From: Clostridia bacterium
GTDB taxonomy: Bacteria > Bacillota > Clostridia > Acetivibrionales > STF1-152
Assembly (NCBI GenBank): GCA_028280575.1
Contig: JANQLN010000106.1
Coordinates: 1-39,898 of the forward strand
Length of the DNA stretch: 39,898 nt
Direction: 5' to 3'
Part shown: positions 17,300 through 25,084 of the stretch, in pieces
Layout: each line of letters begins with the position of its first letter
How positions within the stretch are numbered: position 1 is the stretch's first letter
The notes under the pieces: generated by a model
Seen by the model: the letters and a program-made list of their open reading frames with translations, nothing else
Database searches by the model: none
Told to the model about the DNA's origin: nothing
Translations under genes and position numbers: made by a program

Positions 17300-19087
17300 T
17301 CATTTACATTGATACGGTATTACTACGCTGACAACTGTTCCTATGCCGGGTTTGCTGAAAAGACTGGCTCCGTAACTGTCGCCGTAATACAGCTTCAGCC
17401 TTTGGTCCACATTTATTACACCGTAGCCCCGGGCACTATTTCCATCATTTTTTTTCATCATATTGATTTTGCTTGAATCCATTCCAACACCATCATCTAT
17501 TATTTTCCACACTACCTTATCCCCTTGCCTCTTTACCACCAAACGGATGGTAATCGTGCTTTTGTTCTTCCAAATACCGTGGATAATAGAATTTTCAATA
17601 AATGGCTGCAATATCAGCTTTGGTACAATCATATCCATAATACTTTCATCAATGCTGAATACCATATTGATTTTGCCGCTGAACCTTATATTTTGAATAC
17701 TCATATATGCTTTTACATGCTCTAGTTCATCTCTTGCCCTGATATTGCTTTTACCCTTATTCAAAGCAAGCTTGTAGAATTTGGCCAGGGAGTTGGATAT
17801 TTTTGTCACATCATTGCAGCCATTCCTCATTCCAAGCCAGCTGATAGAAGCAAGGGTATTATACAAAAAGTGTGGATTTATCTGGGCCTGGAGTGCTATA
17901 AGCTCCGCTTCCTTTTCCTTGATTTTTATTTCATATACTTCCTGTACAAGCCTTTTCAGCCTGACCGCCATCTTGTTGAATCCATTGATCAGGCTGCCTA
18001 CCTCGTCATCCGAGTTACTTGATACATGCACGTCAAAATTGCCTACCTGTATTTTTTTCATAGACCTGGACAGCTCTGTTATCCTGCTCGTAAAGCCGGA
18101 TGCCATAAGCCAGGATATTGCTATAAAGAGCACTATACATAATAAAATGACAATCACAGTGGTCAGCCTCAAATCCGTTATGGCATTTGAATACTGTTTT
18201 AAGGGTATTGTGTATATTATATTCCAGCCCGTATATTCAATAGTATCGCAATATGCCATAAAATCCTCCCTGTCAATTGTAATGACTGCACTTCGCTTAT
18301 TTCCATACAGGTCGGCTTTATAGCCTTCAAACATTTTTTTTGTAAATTCCGTTGAATCATTTGCAAGTCCGCTGTATATTGCATTTCCATAATTATCGGT
18401 TATGTCAAACCAGCCTGCGTCATTGATTTCAACATGATCAAGTCCGCTGAAAAAAGTATGGGGATTGAACTCTATTTTGAGAAATCCCAGGTAGCTGTCA
18501 AAATCCCTGTGTTTAAGCTTTTTTGTCATGAACAGCGGCTCATTATTGTGTATTCCGGAGCTTACCGACCATTGGATATTATCACCGGCAGGAGCGGCCT
18601 TCAAATACCAGCTTTCCGTTTTTATGTTTTTTTCAATAAGGATGTTTTCACCGTATTCAGGTACGGTATGGTTGGATACTATAAGGCTCAGCTTTGATAT
18701 GTCCGAATAATTGCTTTTAAGAGGCAGTATATAACCCAGTATGCTTTCTCTAGGCTCAAGCCTGTCAAAGGGGTGTGTATATTCATTAAACAGGGTATCC
18801 TGAAGGCTGGTATTGACATAAATCGTATTTGCAAGATTGTTGTAAAGGCCGACCTTGTAATCAATAAGGCTTTTAGCCTGTTTAACAGTCTGGTGAAGCA
18901 TACGGGATGTTTGGTTTTTTATATAGCTGCCTGTTTTGAAATAATAAAAGCTTGACAGTACCAGTATAAAGATTGCTACCGCAGCTATATAAGAAAAAGC
19001 CAGCTTAAATCTTATCTTCATATGGCGGAATCTTTCGATTCCTGCTTCCGGAAGCTTTTTAAAATTAAACCTTTTCACGGTATTCAC
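17300..19087 (-). CDS. YesM-type sensor histidine kinase (GTG start)
   Basis: The 595-residue membrane kinase has TM1 at about 25-48, an extracellular Cache-like sensor of about 250 residues, TM2 at about 305-328, HAMP (about 330-382), a coiled stretch, and then the His_kinase domain. The phospho-acceptor is H406 in LQAQINPHFLYN. A C-terminal ATPase domain follows, with N and G boxes at PFIENSIIHG, DDGVGMD and GYGVINVDQRL. It should sense an extracellular sugar or a loaded binding protein and phosphorylate the response regulator encoded just upstream. Translation starts at GTG 19087, overlapping the regulator stop by 23 bases with GGAGTGAG upstream, so the two are coupled. It is the only histidine kinase in the window, although two response regulators are present. 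Confidence 0.92.
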   Translation of the reverse strand: MNTVKRFNFKKLPEAGIERFRHMKIRFKLAFSYIAAVAIFILVLSSFYYFKTGSYIKNQTSRMLHQTVKQAKSLIDYKVGLYNNLANTIYVNTSLQDTLFNEYTHPFDRLEPRESILGYILPLKSNYSDISKLSLIVSNHTVPEYGENILIEKNIKTESWYLKAAPAGDNIQWSVSSGIHNNEPLFMTKKLKHRDFDSYLGFLKIEFNPHTFFSGLDHVEINDAGWFDITDNYGNAIYSGLANDSTEFTKKMFEGYKADLYGNKRSAVITIDREDFMAYCDTIEYTGWNIIYTIPLKQYSNAITDLRLTTVIVILLCIVLFIAISWLMASGFTSRITELSRSMKKIQVGNFDVHVSSNSDDEVGSLINGFNKMAVRLKRLVQEVYEIKIKEKEAELIALQAQINPHFLYNTLASISWLGMRNGCNDVTKISNSLAKFYKLALNKGKSNIRARDELEHVKAYMSIQNIRFSGKINMVFSIDESIMDMIVPKLILQPFIENSIIHGIWKNKSTITIRLVVKRQGDKVVWKIIDDGVGMDSSKINMMKKNDGNSARGYGVINVDQRLKLYYGDSYGASLFSKPGIGTVVSVVIPYQCK

Positions 19088-20672
19088 TTGGACTCACTCC
19101 ATAAAAATTTTTAAAGGCGGAACAAAAATAGGATATGTTGCTGTACCCGACCATAGTGCCTATCTGGTAAACCTTCAGGCTGGTTTCCTTAAGCATCTGC
19201 TTTGCCTTTTCCATTTTGAAATTAACCATATATTCCGTAAAGCTCTGGCCTATCTCTTTTTTAAATATTACACTTATATAATTGGGAGACAGGTATACTT
19301 CATTGGCAATATCCTGTATGCTCGTTTTACTATAGTTCTCTTCAATGATCTTCAATATCCGGTCGATGATTTTCCTGTTATTACCTTCCTTCTTTTTAAT
19401 CAGATAGTCAACAATTACAATCAGCACATTTTCAAACCATTTCCGGATATCAAATATATTGTCAAATTTTATAAGCTTTTCCCACAAAAGTGTCTCCTTG
19501 CCGAAAATGTTTTTAAAACTCTCCTGCATATCCATCAGCAGCACAGATACCTTTGCCAGTATATTTATGCATATGTTTCTGATATAGATGTCGGACCTGA
19601 CATTATCCTTCAACACATTGAAAAGCATATCAATACTCTTTTTTGCAGTATCCCTGTCACACAGCTCAATACCGGATATGATTCTTTTTTGCACCTCTTC
19701 TATCTCAACAGTGCTGTGCTGAGTATCCCCCGAATGTACATCCATATAGTTGATAATCTGGTTGTTTCCCATAAAAAATTTGAATTGTGCCGCATCACAG
19801 GCCTTTTTATATGAATTATTCAGGCCGGCAATATCATCTACGGTTTTCCCTATACCTATGGTAACATCCAATTTGCAGCTGCTGTTCACTTCCTCCTTAA
19901 GGCTTTGTACATACTCCATCAGCTTTTCGTAAACCTTTTTCCTGTCACCGGCAGGGGAATTATAGATAATACAAAACCTTCCATTTGAAACATGAAATGC
20001 TTCAGCCATGTTCTGCAGCCTTATAGAATTGATTCTATCCAGAACTTCAAAAATCAAAATGTGGATTTCTTCACGGTTTTTTTTATGGATAATGCTGTCG
20101 TAATTATCCAGATCCAGAACAAAAACAGTATATAATCCCCCGCAAAAATCTATATTGAAATATTTAAGGCTCTCCATAATGGAAGCCCTGCCGGGATTTC
20201 CAAGGATAAGGTCATTAAAGAATTTATGCTTTAAAAGCGGCAGGCTTTCTTCCACTATCTTTTTTAGCCTTTTTCTCTCACGCTTTTCATCCGTTTCCTT
20301 CCGGCAGGTGTTCAAAACCTTTTCAAAAACCTGTTCCAGCTCTTCAACTTCCAAAGGCTTTGAAAGGTAACCGTATGCATCAAGATCAATGGCTGTTTTT
20401 GCATAATCGAATTCCTGGTAGCCGCTTGAAATAATAACCTTTAATTCCTGGTTTGTTTCAGATATCATTTCAGCCACTTCAAGGCCGTTAATGCCTGTCA
20501 GCATTATATCAGTGAGCAGAATATCAACTTTATTATTCCTGGCAAAATCTACGGCTTCTTCACCGCTTTCTACGGCATTTACGACTTCGATGCCCATTTC
20601 ACCCCAGTCTATAAGGTCTTTTAAGCCTTCCCTTTCTATCTTTTCATCTTCTACTATGAGCATTTTATACAT
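19065..20672 (-). CDS. YesN-type response regulator (REC + AraC HTH), paired with the kinase
   Basis: The 535-residue protein has an N-terminal receiver with E8/D9, phospho-acceptor D55 (LLTDIM) and the SKP lysine in GYLSKPLE. It has a central GGDEF-like linker (about 150-400) and a C-terminal AraC-type double HTH (QDIANEVYLSPNYISVIFK and YQIGTMVGYSNISYFC). It is clearly paralogous to the regulator at 1659-3284 along the whole length; for example both have AIDLDAYG-x-LSKPL and LKVYQIG-x-x-VGYSNIS. ATG 20672 aligns with that paralogue's start and has a GGGGTGGTG site; an upstream in-frame ATG (20729) would add 19 residues with no receiver homology. It leads the minus-strand operon and probably activates the binding-protein promoter at 17232-17260. 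Confidence 0.92.
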   Translation of the reverse strand: MYKMLIVEDEKIEREGLKDLIDWGEMGIEVVNAVESGEEAVDFARNNKVDILLTDIMLTGINGLEVAEMISETNQELKVIISSGYQEFDYAKTAIDLDAYGYLSKPLEVEELEQVFEKVLNTCRKETDEKRERKRLKKIVEESLPLLKHKFFNDLILGNPGRASIMESLKYFNIDFCGGLYTVFVLDLDNYDSIIHKKNREEIHILIFEVLDRINSIRLQNMAEAFHVSNGRFCIIYNSPAGDRKKVYEKLMEYVQSLKEEVNSSCKLDVTIGIGKTVDDIAGLNNSYKKACDAAQFKFFMGNNQIINYMDVHSGDTQHSTVEIEEVQKRIISGIELCDRDTAKKSIDMLFNVLKDNVRSDIYIRNICINILAKVSVLLMDMQESFKNIFGKETLLWEKLIKFDNIFDIRKWFENVLIVIVDYLIKKKEGNNRKIIDRILKIIEENYSKTSIQDIANEVYLSPNYISVIFKKEIGQSFTEYMVNFKMEKAKQMLKETSLKVYQIGTMVGYSNISYFCSAFKNFYGVSPSEYREKV

Positions 20673-21014
20673 TGACACACCACCCCATAAATTAGTAAAA
20701 GGTTTACCGTAAACTAACGTTTTGCACATCTAAAATATATCCGGATATTAAAGATGTATCATGAGATTGTAATTTATCTGTCAATTATATATTAACACAT
20801 ATTATATTTTTCCGCATTACCGAATGAGTCACTATCTCTCCACAAATGTCAATGTACATGATTTATCCGGCACTTACATGTAAGTGCCGGACACCCTCCT
20901 CCTTGCGCTGCGAAAAGCTCTGCTGCAATTTAACCCTAAATTATTTAATCACGAAAATTTCAAGCAATTATTCAGCTGAATTGGACCTTTGCTGCAAGCT
21001 TGCCATTTTATGGA
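20673..21014. other. Divergent intergenic region with regulatory palindromes
   Basis: This 340-base stretch between the minus-strand regulator and the second sulfatase gene contains no gene. GTTTACCGTAAAC (20702-20714) is a 13-base inverted repeat upstream of the regulator and could be an operator. A minus-strand TTGACA occurs near 20790, with only a poor -10 (TGATAC) 17 bases on. A perfect 26-bp palindrome follows at 20866-20891. The remainder is AT-rich and shows nothing I recognise. Confidence 0.5.
20866..20891. repeat. Perfect 26-bp palindrome
   Basis: TCCGGCACTTAC at the left is repeated in reverse complement through GTAAGTGCCGGA with no spacer, giving a 26-bp perfect dyad. As RNA it would form a stable hairpin, but there is no T run on either side, so it is a poor terminator. 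It could be an operator or one copy of a dispersed intergenic palindrome family. Confidence 0.8.
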
Positions 21015-21043
21015 TTGAAATTTGAGAAAGCCAAGTGTATAAT
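21015..21043 (+). promoter_or_regulatory. Sigma-A promoter of the second sulfatase gene
   Basis: TTGAAA (21015-21020) and TATAAT (21038-21043) are separated by 17 bases. The start near 21050 leaves a leader of about 25 bases. The AATTAATTAATAATT stretch right after the -10 is a weak dyad that could bind a regulator. Confidence 0.8.
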
Positions 21044-21075
21044 TAATTAATAATTTTCCTTAAGAGGTGTTAATA

Positions 21076-22563
21076 TTGAAAAAACCGAACGTATTATTTA
21101 TAATGTGCGACCAACTGAGGGCCGACGCAATTGCCGCTCTTGGCAACAGGGCAGTACAGACACCAAACATGGACCGGCTTGTTGAAAGAGGTATCAGTTT
21201 TAAGAATGCCTATTCAACCTGTCCTGTTTGTATACCTGCCAGATATACAATTCGCACAGGCTGTGAGCCCTATAATACCGGTGTATATATGAACAGGGCT
21301 GCAAAACTTGTAGAAGGCCAGGCATATAATATGGAAGACCGATGTGGAAAGTACATTGCAAGAGTAATGAGAGAAAATGGATATAGAACATTTGGCATAG
21401 GAAAGTTTCACTCAATGCCCTGGGACGAAGACCTTGGGTATGAGGTTCAAATGCACAGTGAAGAGATGTGGTGGAGTCCTGAACAACGAGAAAGGGATGC
21501 CTATGCAAAATTTATAGCTGAATATCATCCGGAATTTAACTTTATCGAACAGCTTCACGGCGAAAGGACTGAAATGTATTATATGCCCCAGATAAGCCCT
21601 CTGCCTGCTGAGCTTACGGTAGAATCATGGGCTGCTGACAGGGCTGTTGAACAAATACAAAAGGATGACGGCAGACCTTATTTTGGCTTTATTTCATTTA
21701 TTGGTCCACATCCTCCATGTGCACCGCCTGTTCCTTTTAACAGAATGTATAATCCCGATATGATAGATAACCCCGTAAAAGGAAATATTGAAATCGACCA
21801 CATGGATGAACAGATTCCATGGATGAACCATTTTATATGGGCGGAAGATATAAATGACTCTCATGCCAGGGTATTGAAGGCAAGATATTATGCTGAAACC
21901 ACTTATATTGACCAATGTCTGGGAAGAATTCTGGATACGGTGGAAGCCGGGGAAGATTCTGATAACACCGTTATATGCTTTTTCAGTGACCATGGAGACC
22001 ATTTGGGAGACCATCATGCATGGCAAAAGGAAAGCTTTTTTGATGTTTCATGCAAGGTTCCTTTTTTAGTAAGCTGGCCTAAAATGCTTCCGGGAAATGT
22101 TGCAAGAAATGACCTTGTTTGCCTGACAGATCTCATGGGCATAGCAACCAGTGCTTCCGGCAATGTGCAATGCAGGGATGGAATAGATGTTATTGGCTCA
22201 ATACTTGACGACAAATCCAAAAGAGAGTATCTTTTTGGTTTTTATGGTGAACCGGGAACTTCCTCATTCAAAATCATGGTTCGTGAAAAGGATTATAAAT
22301 ACATATATATGGCTAATGGAGGTTTTGAGCAGCTTTTCAACCTGACTGAAGATCCGGATGAATTGAAACAAAAAATTTATGACTATCCTGACATTGCCGG
22401 CAGATTGAGGAATGCAGCAATTGAAACCCTTAAAAACCGTCCCGCGCTTTCCCCAGCCCTTGATGGCAATAATATGCTAAATTTCAGCTTTGAAAAAAGG
22501 CCTTTGAAAAGAATACACCAGTTTGACCGTTCGAAAGGCATAACTGATTTTACTTACAGCTAA
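21076..22563 (+). CDS. Cytoplasmic S1-type sulfatase (TTG start)
   Basis: This 495-residue sulfatase begins KKPNVLFIMCDQLRAD, with the metal-binding D12. Its formylglycine motif is C52-I-P-A-R56, followed by YTIRTG. The later FFSDHGDHLGDHHAWQK segment has the usual Asp/His metal ligands and a following Lys. There is no signal peptide, so it should act on imported sulfated sugars after maturation by an anaerobic sulfatase-maturating enzyme, which is not in the window. TTG 21076 is chosen because AAGAGGTG sits 6 bases before it and the protein starts at the first strand; GTG 21067 in the same frame overlaps that site. Like the sulfatase at 5252-6553 it has an extra Cys three residues upstream (C49-P-V-C52). 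It appears monocistronic, with its own promoter and terminator. Confidence 0.9.
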   Translation: MKKPNVLFIMCDQLRADAIAALGNRAVQTPNMDRLVERGISFKNAYSTCPVCIPARYTIRTGCEPYNTGVYMNRAAKLVEGQAYNMEDRCGKYIARVMRENGYRTFGIGKFHSMPWDEDLGYEVQMHSEEMWWSPEQRERDAYAKFIAEYHPEFNFIEQLHGERTEMYYMPQISPLPAELTVESWAADRAVEQIQKDDGRPYFGFISFIGPHPPCAPPVPFNRMYNPDMIDNPVKGNIEIDHMDEQIPWMNHFIWAEDINDSHARVLKARYYAETTYIDQCLGRILDTVEAGEDSDNTVICFFSDHGDHLGDHHAWQKESFFDVSCKVPFLVSWPKMLPGNVARNDLVCLTDLMGIATSASGNVQCRDGIDVIGSILDDKSKREYLFGFYGEPGTSSFKIMVREKDYKYIYMANGGFEQLFNLTEDPDELKQKIYDYPDIAGRLRNAAIETLKNRPALSPALDGNNMLNFSFEKRPLKRIHQFDRSKGITDFTYS

Positions 22564-22648
22564 CTGCTGAAGGATTCTCCATTATGTAACTATTGGCAAA
22601 GAAGAGGTAACCAAAAACATATAGGAAGAAATCTAATTATCCCCTAGA

Positions 22649-22674
22649 AGAAGGCGGCCCATGAGCCGCCTTTT
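22649..22674 (+). terminator. Rho-independent terminator of the second sulfatase gene
   Basis: AAGGCGGC (22651-22658) pairs with GCCGCCTT (22665-22672) around a 6-base loop and runs into TTTT. It lies 88 bases after the sulfatase stop. The 170 bases from here to the XRE gene hold no other gene that I can support. Confidence 0.8.
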
Positions 22675-22847
22675 AATGTAAAACCCTGAAAACAGACTGA
22701 TGCAACCGACTATGCAACCACAAGTTGCAGGATGCAAGAAGTTGTTGGTAGCATGATTTATTCTATATGGCATAATAAAAATATAAACGTTATGATCGAA
22801 TATCGTTGCAGTACAATAAAACTTGTAAAAGAAAGTGAGATGAGATA

Positions 22848-23495
22848 ATGAAGCAATTAGGCGAAAGAATAACGACCCTAAGAAAAAATCGGAACCTATC
22901 ACAGGAAGCATTGGCAGAACAGGTTGGTGTCAGCCGCCAGGCTATTTCCAAATGGGAAAGAGACGAAGCGCTGCCGGATATTTATAACTTGACCACCTTA
23001 GCTGAGATTTTTGGAGTCACTTTAGATGAACTGATCAAAGGCAGTGACGAAGCAGGAGCGAGCAAGAAACCGGTATTAGCAGCTTTGGAACTGAAGCTTC
23101 GGGCAGAAAAGTACATCATGGCCGGAATCGCCATATTGATTCTGGGGGCTTTAGTATTTATCATTGAACCATTATCCATACAGATTCAGACAATCATCTG
23201 TGTCCTTATGGCCTTAGGTGGAATATTAATCATAATCAAAGCCGGATTCATGTTGGAGCGCTTCTACATGCTGAATAATCAAGCACTAGAAGCGTCGGAA
23301 AAAAGTGGGGTAACCCAGGGAAGACGAAATAAAAAACGTCGGGATGCGGTAACAACCATTGCCTCTTTATCCTGTACGTTAGCGTTCCTGTATTTAGGCT
23401 TCTTTAAATGGATGTGGCATCCTGGCTGGATGGTCTACCTGCTCATTCCGATAGCCATTGCCATCGAAGATTTAATCTCTTCAAGACAAGATTAA
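22848..23495 (+). CDS. XRE-family regulator with C-terminal membrane segments
   Basis: The 215-residue protein has an N-terminal Cro/CI-type HTH (about 1-65: RITTLRKNRNLSQEALAEQV, then VSRQAISKWERDEALPDI and FGVTLDELIKGS). It is followed by three or four hydrophobic helices, about 90-110, 115-135, 172-187 and 193-207. Between them is a basic stretch, GRRNKKRRDAV. Such membrane-tethered XRE proteins are common in Firmicutes and are often linked to envelope or antibiotic stress; the target and signal here are unknown. The ribosome site (GAAAGTGAGATGAG) is modest. It stands alone between a terminator upstream and 400 non-coding bases downstream, with no obvious link to the sugar genes. Confidence 0.85.
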   Translation: MKQLGERITTLRKNRNLSQEALAEQVGVSRQAISKWERDEALPDIYNLTTLAEIFGVTLDELIKGSDEAGASKKPVLAALELKLRAEKYIMAGIAILILGALVFIIEPLSIQIQTIICVLMALGGILIIIKAGFMLERFYMLNNQALEASEKSGVTQGRRNKKRRDAVTTIASLSCTLAFLYLGFFKWMWHPGWMVYLLIPIAIAIEDLISSRQD

Positions 23496-23829
23496 GGGTT
23501 GGTTTTTGTCTTCCAACATATGTCTTCATTGTAATCAACTTGACTATTTTGGGGGACAAATATCCAAAAATATCCTCCTATTCTAATCTGCTTATGGTTT
23601 TTTCACCTCCTCTGGTGTAGTGGATTTAAGCGATATTATTGTTGTTTACTATTGCGAACATGTCACCAGAGGCGCGTGGTTGAATTTGCTGAATACTTGT
23701 CAGCACAGATCCCCGAAAATTTTCCTCAAACGAAATAGTGAATTCAGCCTTTTATACACACATGTTTAAAATGTTTACCTGAAAAAATAAATAATTAGTG
23801 CCTCAAGAAGAAAAAAGTTCAAAAAAATA
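23496..23829. other. Non-coding stretch after the XRE gene
   Basis: I see no intact gene here. CCTCTGGTG (23609-23617) and CACCAGAGG (23664-23672) form a 9-bp inverted repeat 46 bases apart. On the minus strand, short open stretches with a GGAGGTG sequence occur but are broken by stops and have no recognisable product. This may be decayed sequence. Confidence 0.4.
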
Positions 23830-23858
23830 TTGACAGGAATAAATTTGTATTATATAAT
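23830..23858 (+). promoter_or_regulatory. Sigma-A promoter of the LacI-family gene
   Basis: TTGACA (23830-23835) and TATAAT (23853-23858) match consensus perfectly, with a 17-base spacer. The start is expected near 23865, directly before the operator-like dyad at 23871-23884, so autorepression by roadblock is likely. Confidence 0.88.
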
Positions 23859-23870
23859 TTGCAATGTATT

Positions 23871-23884
23871 CTTAATCGTTAAAG
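23871..23884. promoter_or_regulatory. Candidate LacI-family operator O1
   Basis: CTTAATCGTTAAAG is a near-palindrome with the central CG typical of LacI-family operators. It lies just after the predicted start site of the repressor gene and overlaps the upstream edge of its AAAGGAG ribosome site. Its reverse complement matches the second site at 24976-24989 at 13 of 14 bases. Confidence 0.7.
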
Positions 23885-23895
23885 GAGAATAATTA

Positions 23896-24951
23896 ATGGT
23901 CACACTTAAAGAAGTTGCTAAAAGAGCGAATGTCTCGACAACAACTGTATCGTATGTATTAAATGGATGTGACCATCAGGTTAGCAGAGAGACTAAGGAA
24001 AAGGTCCTGGAAATAGTTAAGGAACTCAATTATAAGCCCAACAAGATTGCCAAAAGCTTAAGAACCAATAAGACAAACACAATAGGCATTATCGTAGAGG
24101 ACATCACTGTTTTCAATACACCGGACATAATAAACGGTATTGGCGATTACGCAGAAAAACATGGCTACAATATAATTTTAAATAATCTCAGGGTATATAA
24201 AAGGCTGGGTAACAATTATTCAGATGTAGTAAAGTGCAAAAAAAATATATCAAGTCTTATCGAAACAATATTGAGCAGAGAAACTGACGGAATAATATAT
24301 ATAGGAGCACACTATAGAGACGTAACAGGCATAATGGACAGTTCGGTGAAGCCTATTGTATATACTTACTGTTACGCAGGAGGAGACAGCAGCAACTGGG
24401 TTAACTTTAATGATGAGGCGGCTGCATACGAGGTTACTGAATATCTAATTGGATTTGGTCACAAGCGGATTGCCGTTATCACCGGAATGGTGGATTCCAT
24501 TCCCTGCCAGGAAAGGTTGAAAGGCTACCAGAAAGCAATAATTGATAATAATCTGCTGATTAATCCTGCGTATGTTAAGGTTGGTGACTGGCAGTACCAA
24601 TCGGGATATACCGCAGCGAAGGAACTGTTATCCGATAGTTTACCTCCAACAGCCATATTTGCCATGAACGACTTGATAGCAGGTGGTGTGATAGATGCTG
24701 CAAGAGATATGGATGTAAAGATTCCGGAAGACTTATCGCTTATAGGATTTGATAACAGGGAATGTAGTTTCTACTATGTTCCTAAACTCACTACAGTAGA
24801 AATTCCTTTAAATGAAATGGGGAGGCTTTCCGCCCAATTTCTTGTAGACATCATTGAAAATAATAAATCCGGGAATCTCAATGCAAAACTTAAATGCAAG
24901 CTGATAAAACGTGAATCAGTAAGTCGTATCAGTGAAAAATTTGGCATATAA
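23896..24951 (+). CDS. LacI-family transcriptional repressor
   Basis: The 351-residue protein has an N-terminal HTH (VTLKEVAKRANVSTTTVSYVL, residues 2-22) and a hinge helix near NYKPNKIAKSLRT. A periplasmic-binding-like effector domain (about 60-335) follows, with NTIGIIVEDI, ERLKGYQKAI, AIFAMNDLIAGGV and DLSLIGFDNRE motifs. It should bind a sugar and release DNA when the sugar is present. AAAGGAG lies 9 bases before the ATG. The gene sits immediately upstream of a sugar transporter, and candidate operators flank it (23871-23884 and 24976-24989), so it likely controls itself and the transporter. Roles at the following GH127 gene or the multidomain secreted protein are possible but not shown by clear sites. 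Confidence 0.92.
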   Translation: MVTLKEVAKRANVSTTTVSYVLNGCDHQVSRETKEKVLEIVKELNYKPNKIAKSLRTNKTNTIGIIVEDITVFNTPDIINGIGDYAEKHGYNIILNNLRVYKRLGNNYSDVVKCKKNISSLIETILSRETDGIIYIGAHYRDVTGIMDSSVKPIVYTYCYAGGDSSNWVNFNDEAAAYEVTEYLIGFGHKRIAVITGMVDSIPCQERLKGYQKAIIDNNLLINPAYVKVGDWQYQSGYTAAKELLSDSLPPTAIFAMNDLIAGGVIDAARDMDVKIPEDLSLIGFDNRECSFYYVPKLTTVEIPLNEMGRLSAQFLVDIIENNKSGNLNAKLKCKLIKRESVSRISEKFGI

Positions 24952-24963
24952 GCAATACATTTT

Positions 24964-24989
24964 TTTAATCATTAACTTAAACGATTAAG
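24964..24989. promoter_or_regulatory. Candidate LacI-family operator O2, with a degenerate neighbouring site
   Basis: CTTAAACGATTAAG (24976-24989) is a dyad with central ACGA and CTTAA/TTAAG arms. It matches the reverse complement of O1 at 13 of 14 bases. Immediately left, TTTAATCATTAACT (24964-24977) resembles O1 (CTTAATCGTTAAAG) with the central CG changed to CA. The sites lie between the repressor stop and the binding-protein gene. A weak promoter (TTGGCA 24941-24946, TTTAAT 24964-24969) would start inside them. Confidence 0.65.
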
Positions 24990-25084
24990 AACATAGGTAT
25001 AGAGTTTCTTTCTTTAGGCAAACGCTGGTTAAGATGGCCAGATATGCAAATATTAAATACCATATATTTAAGGAGGAAGATAAA

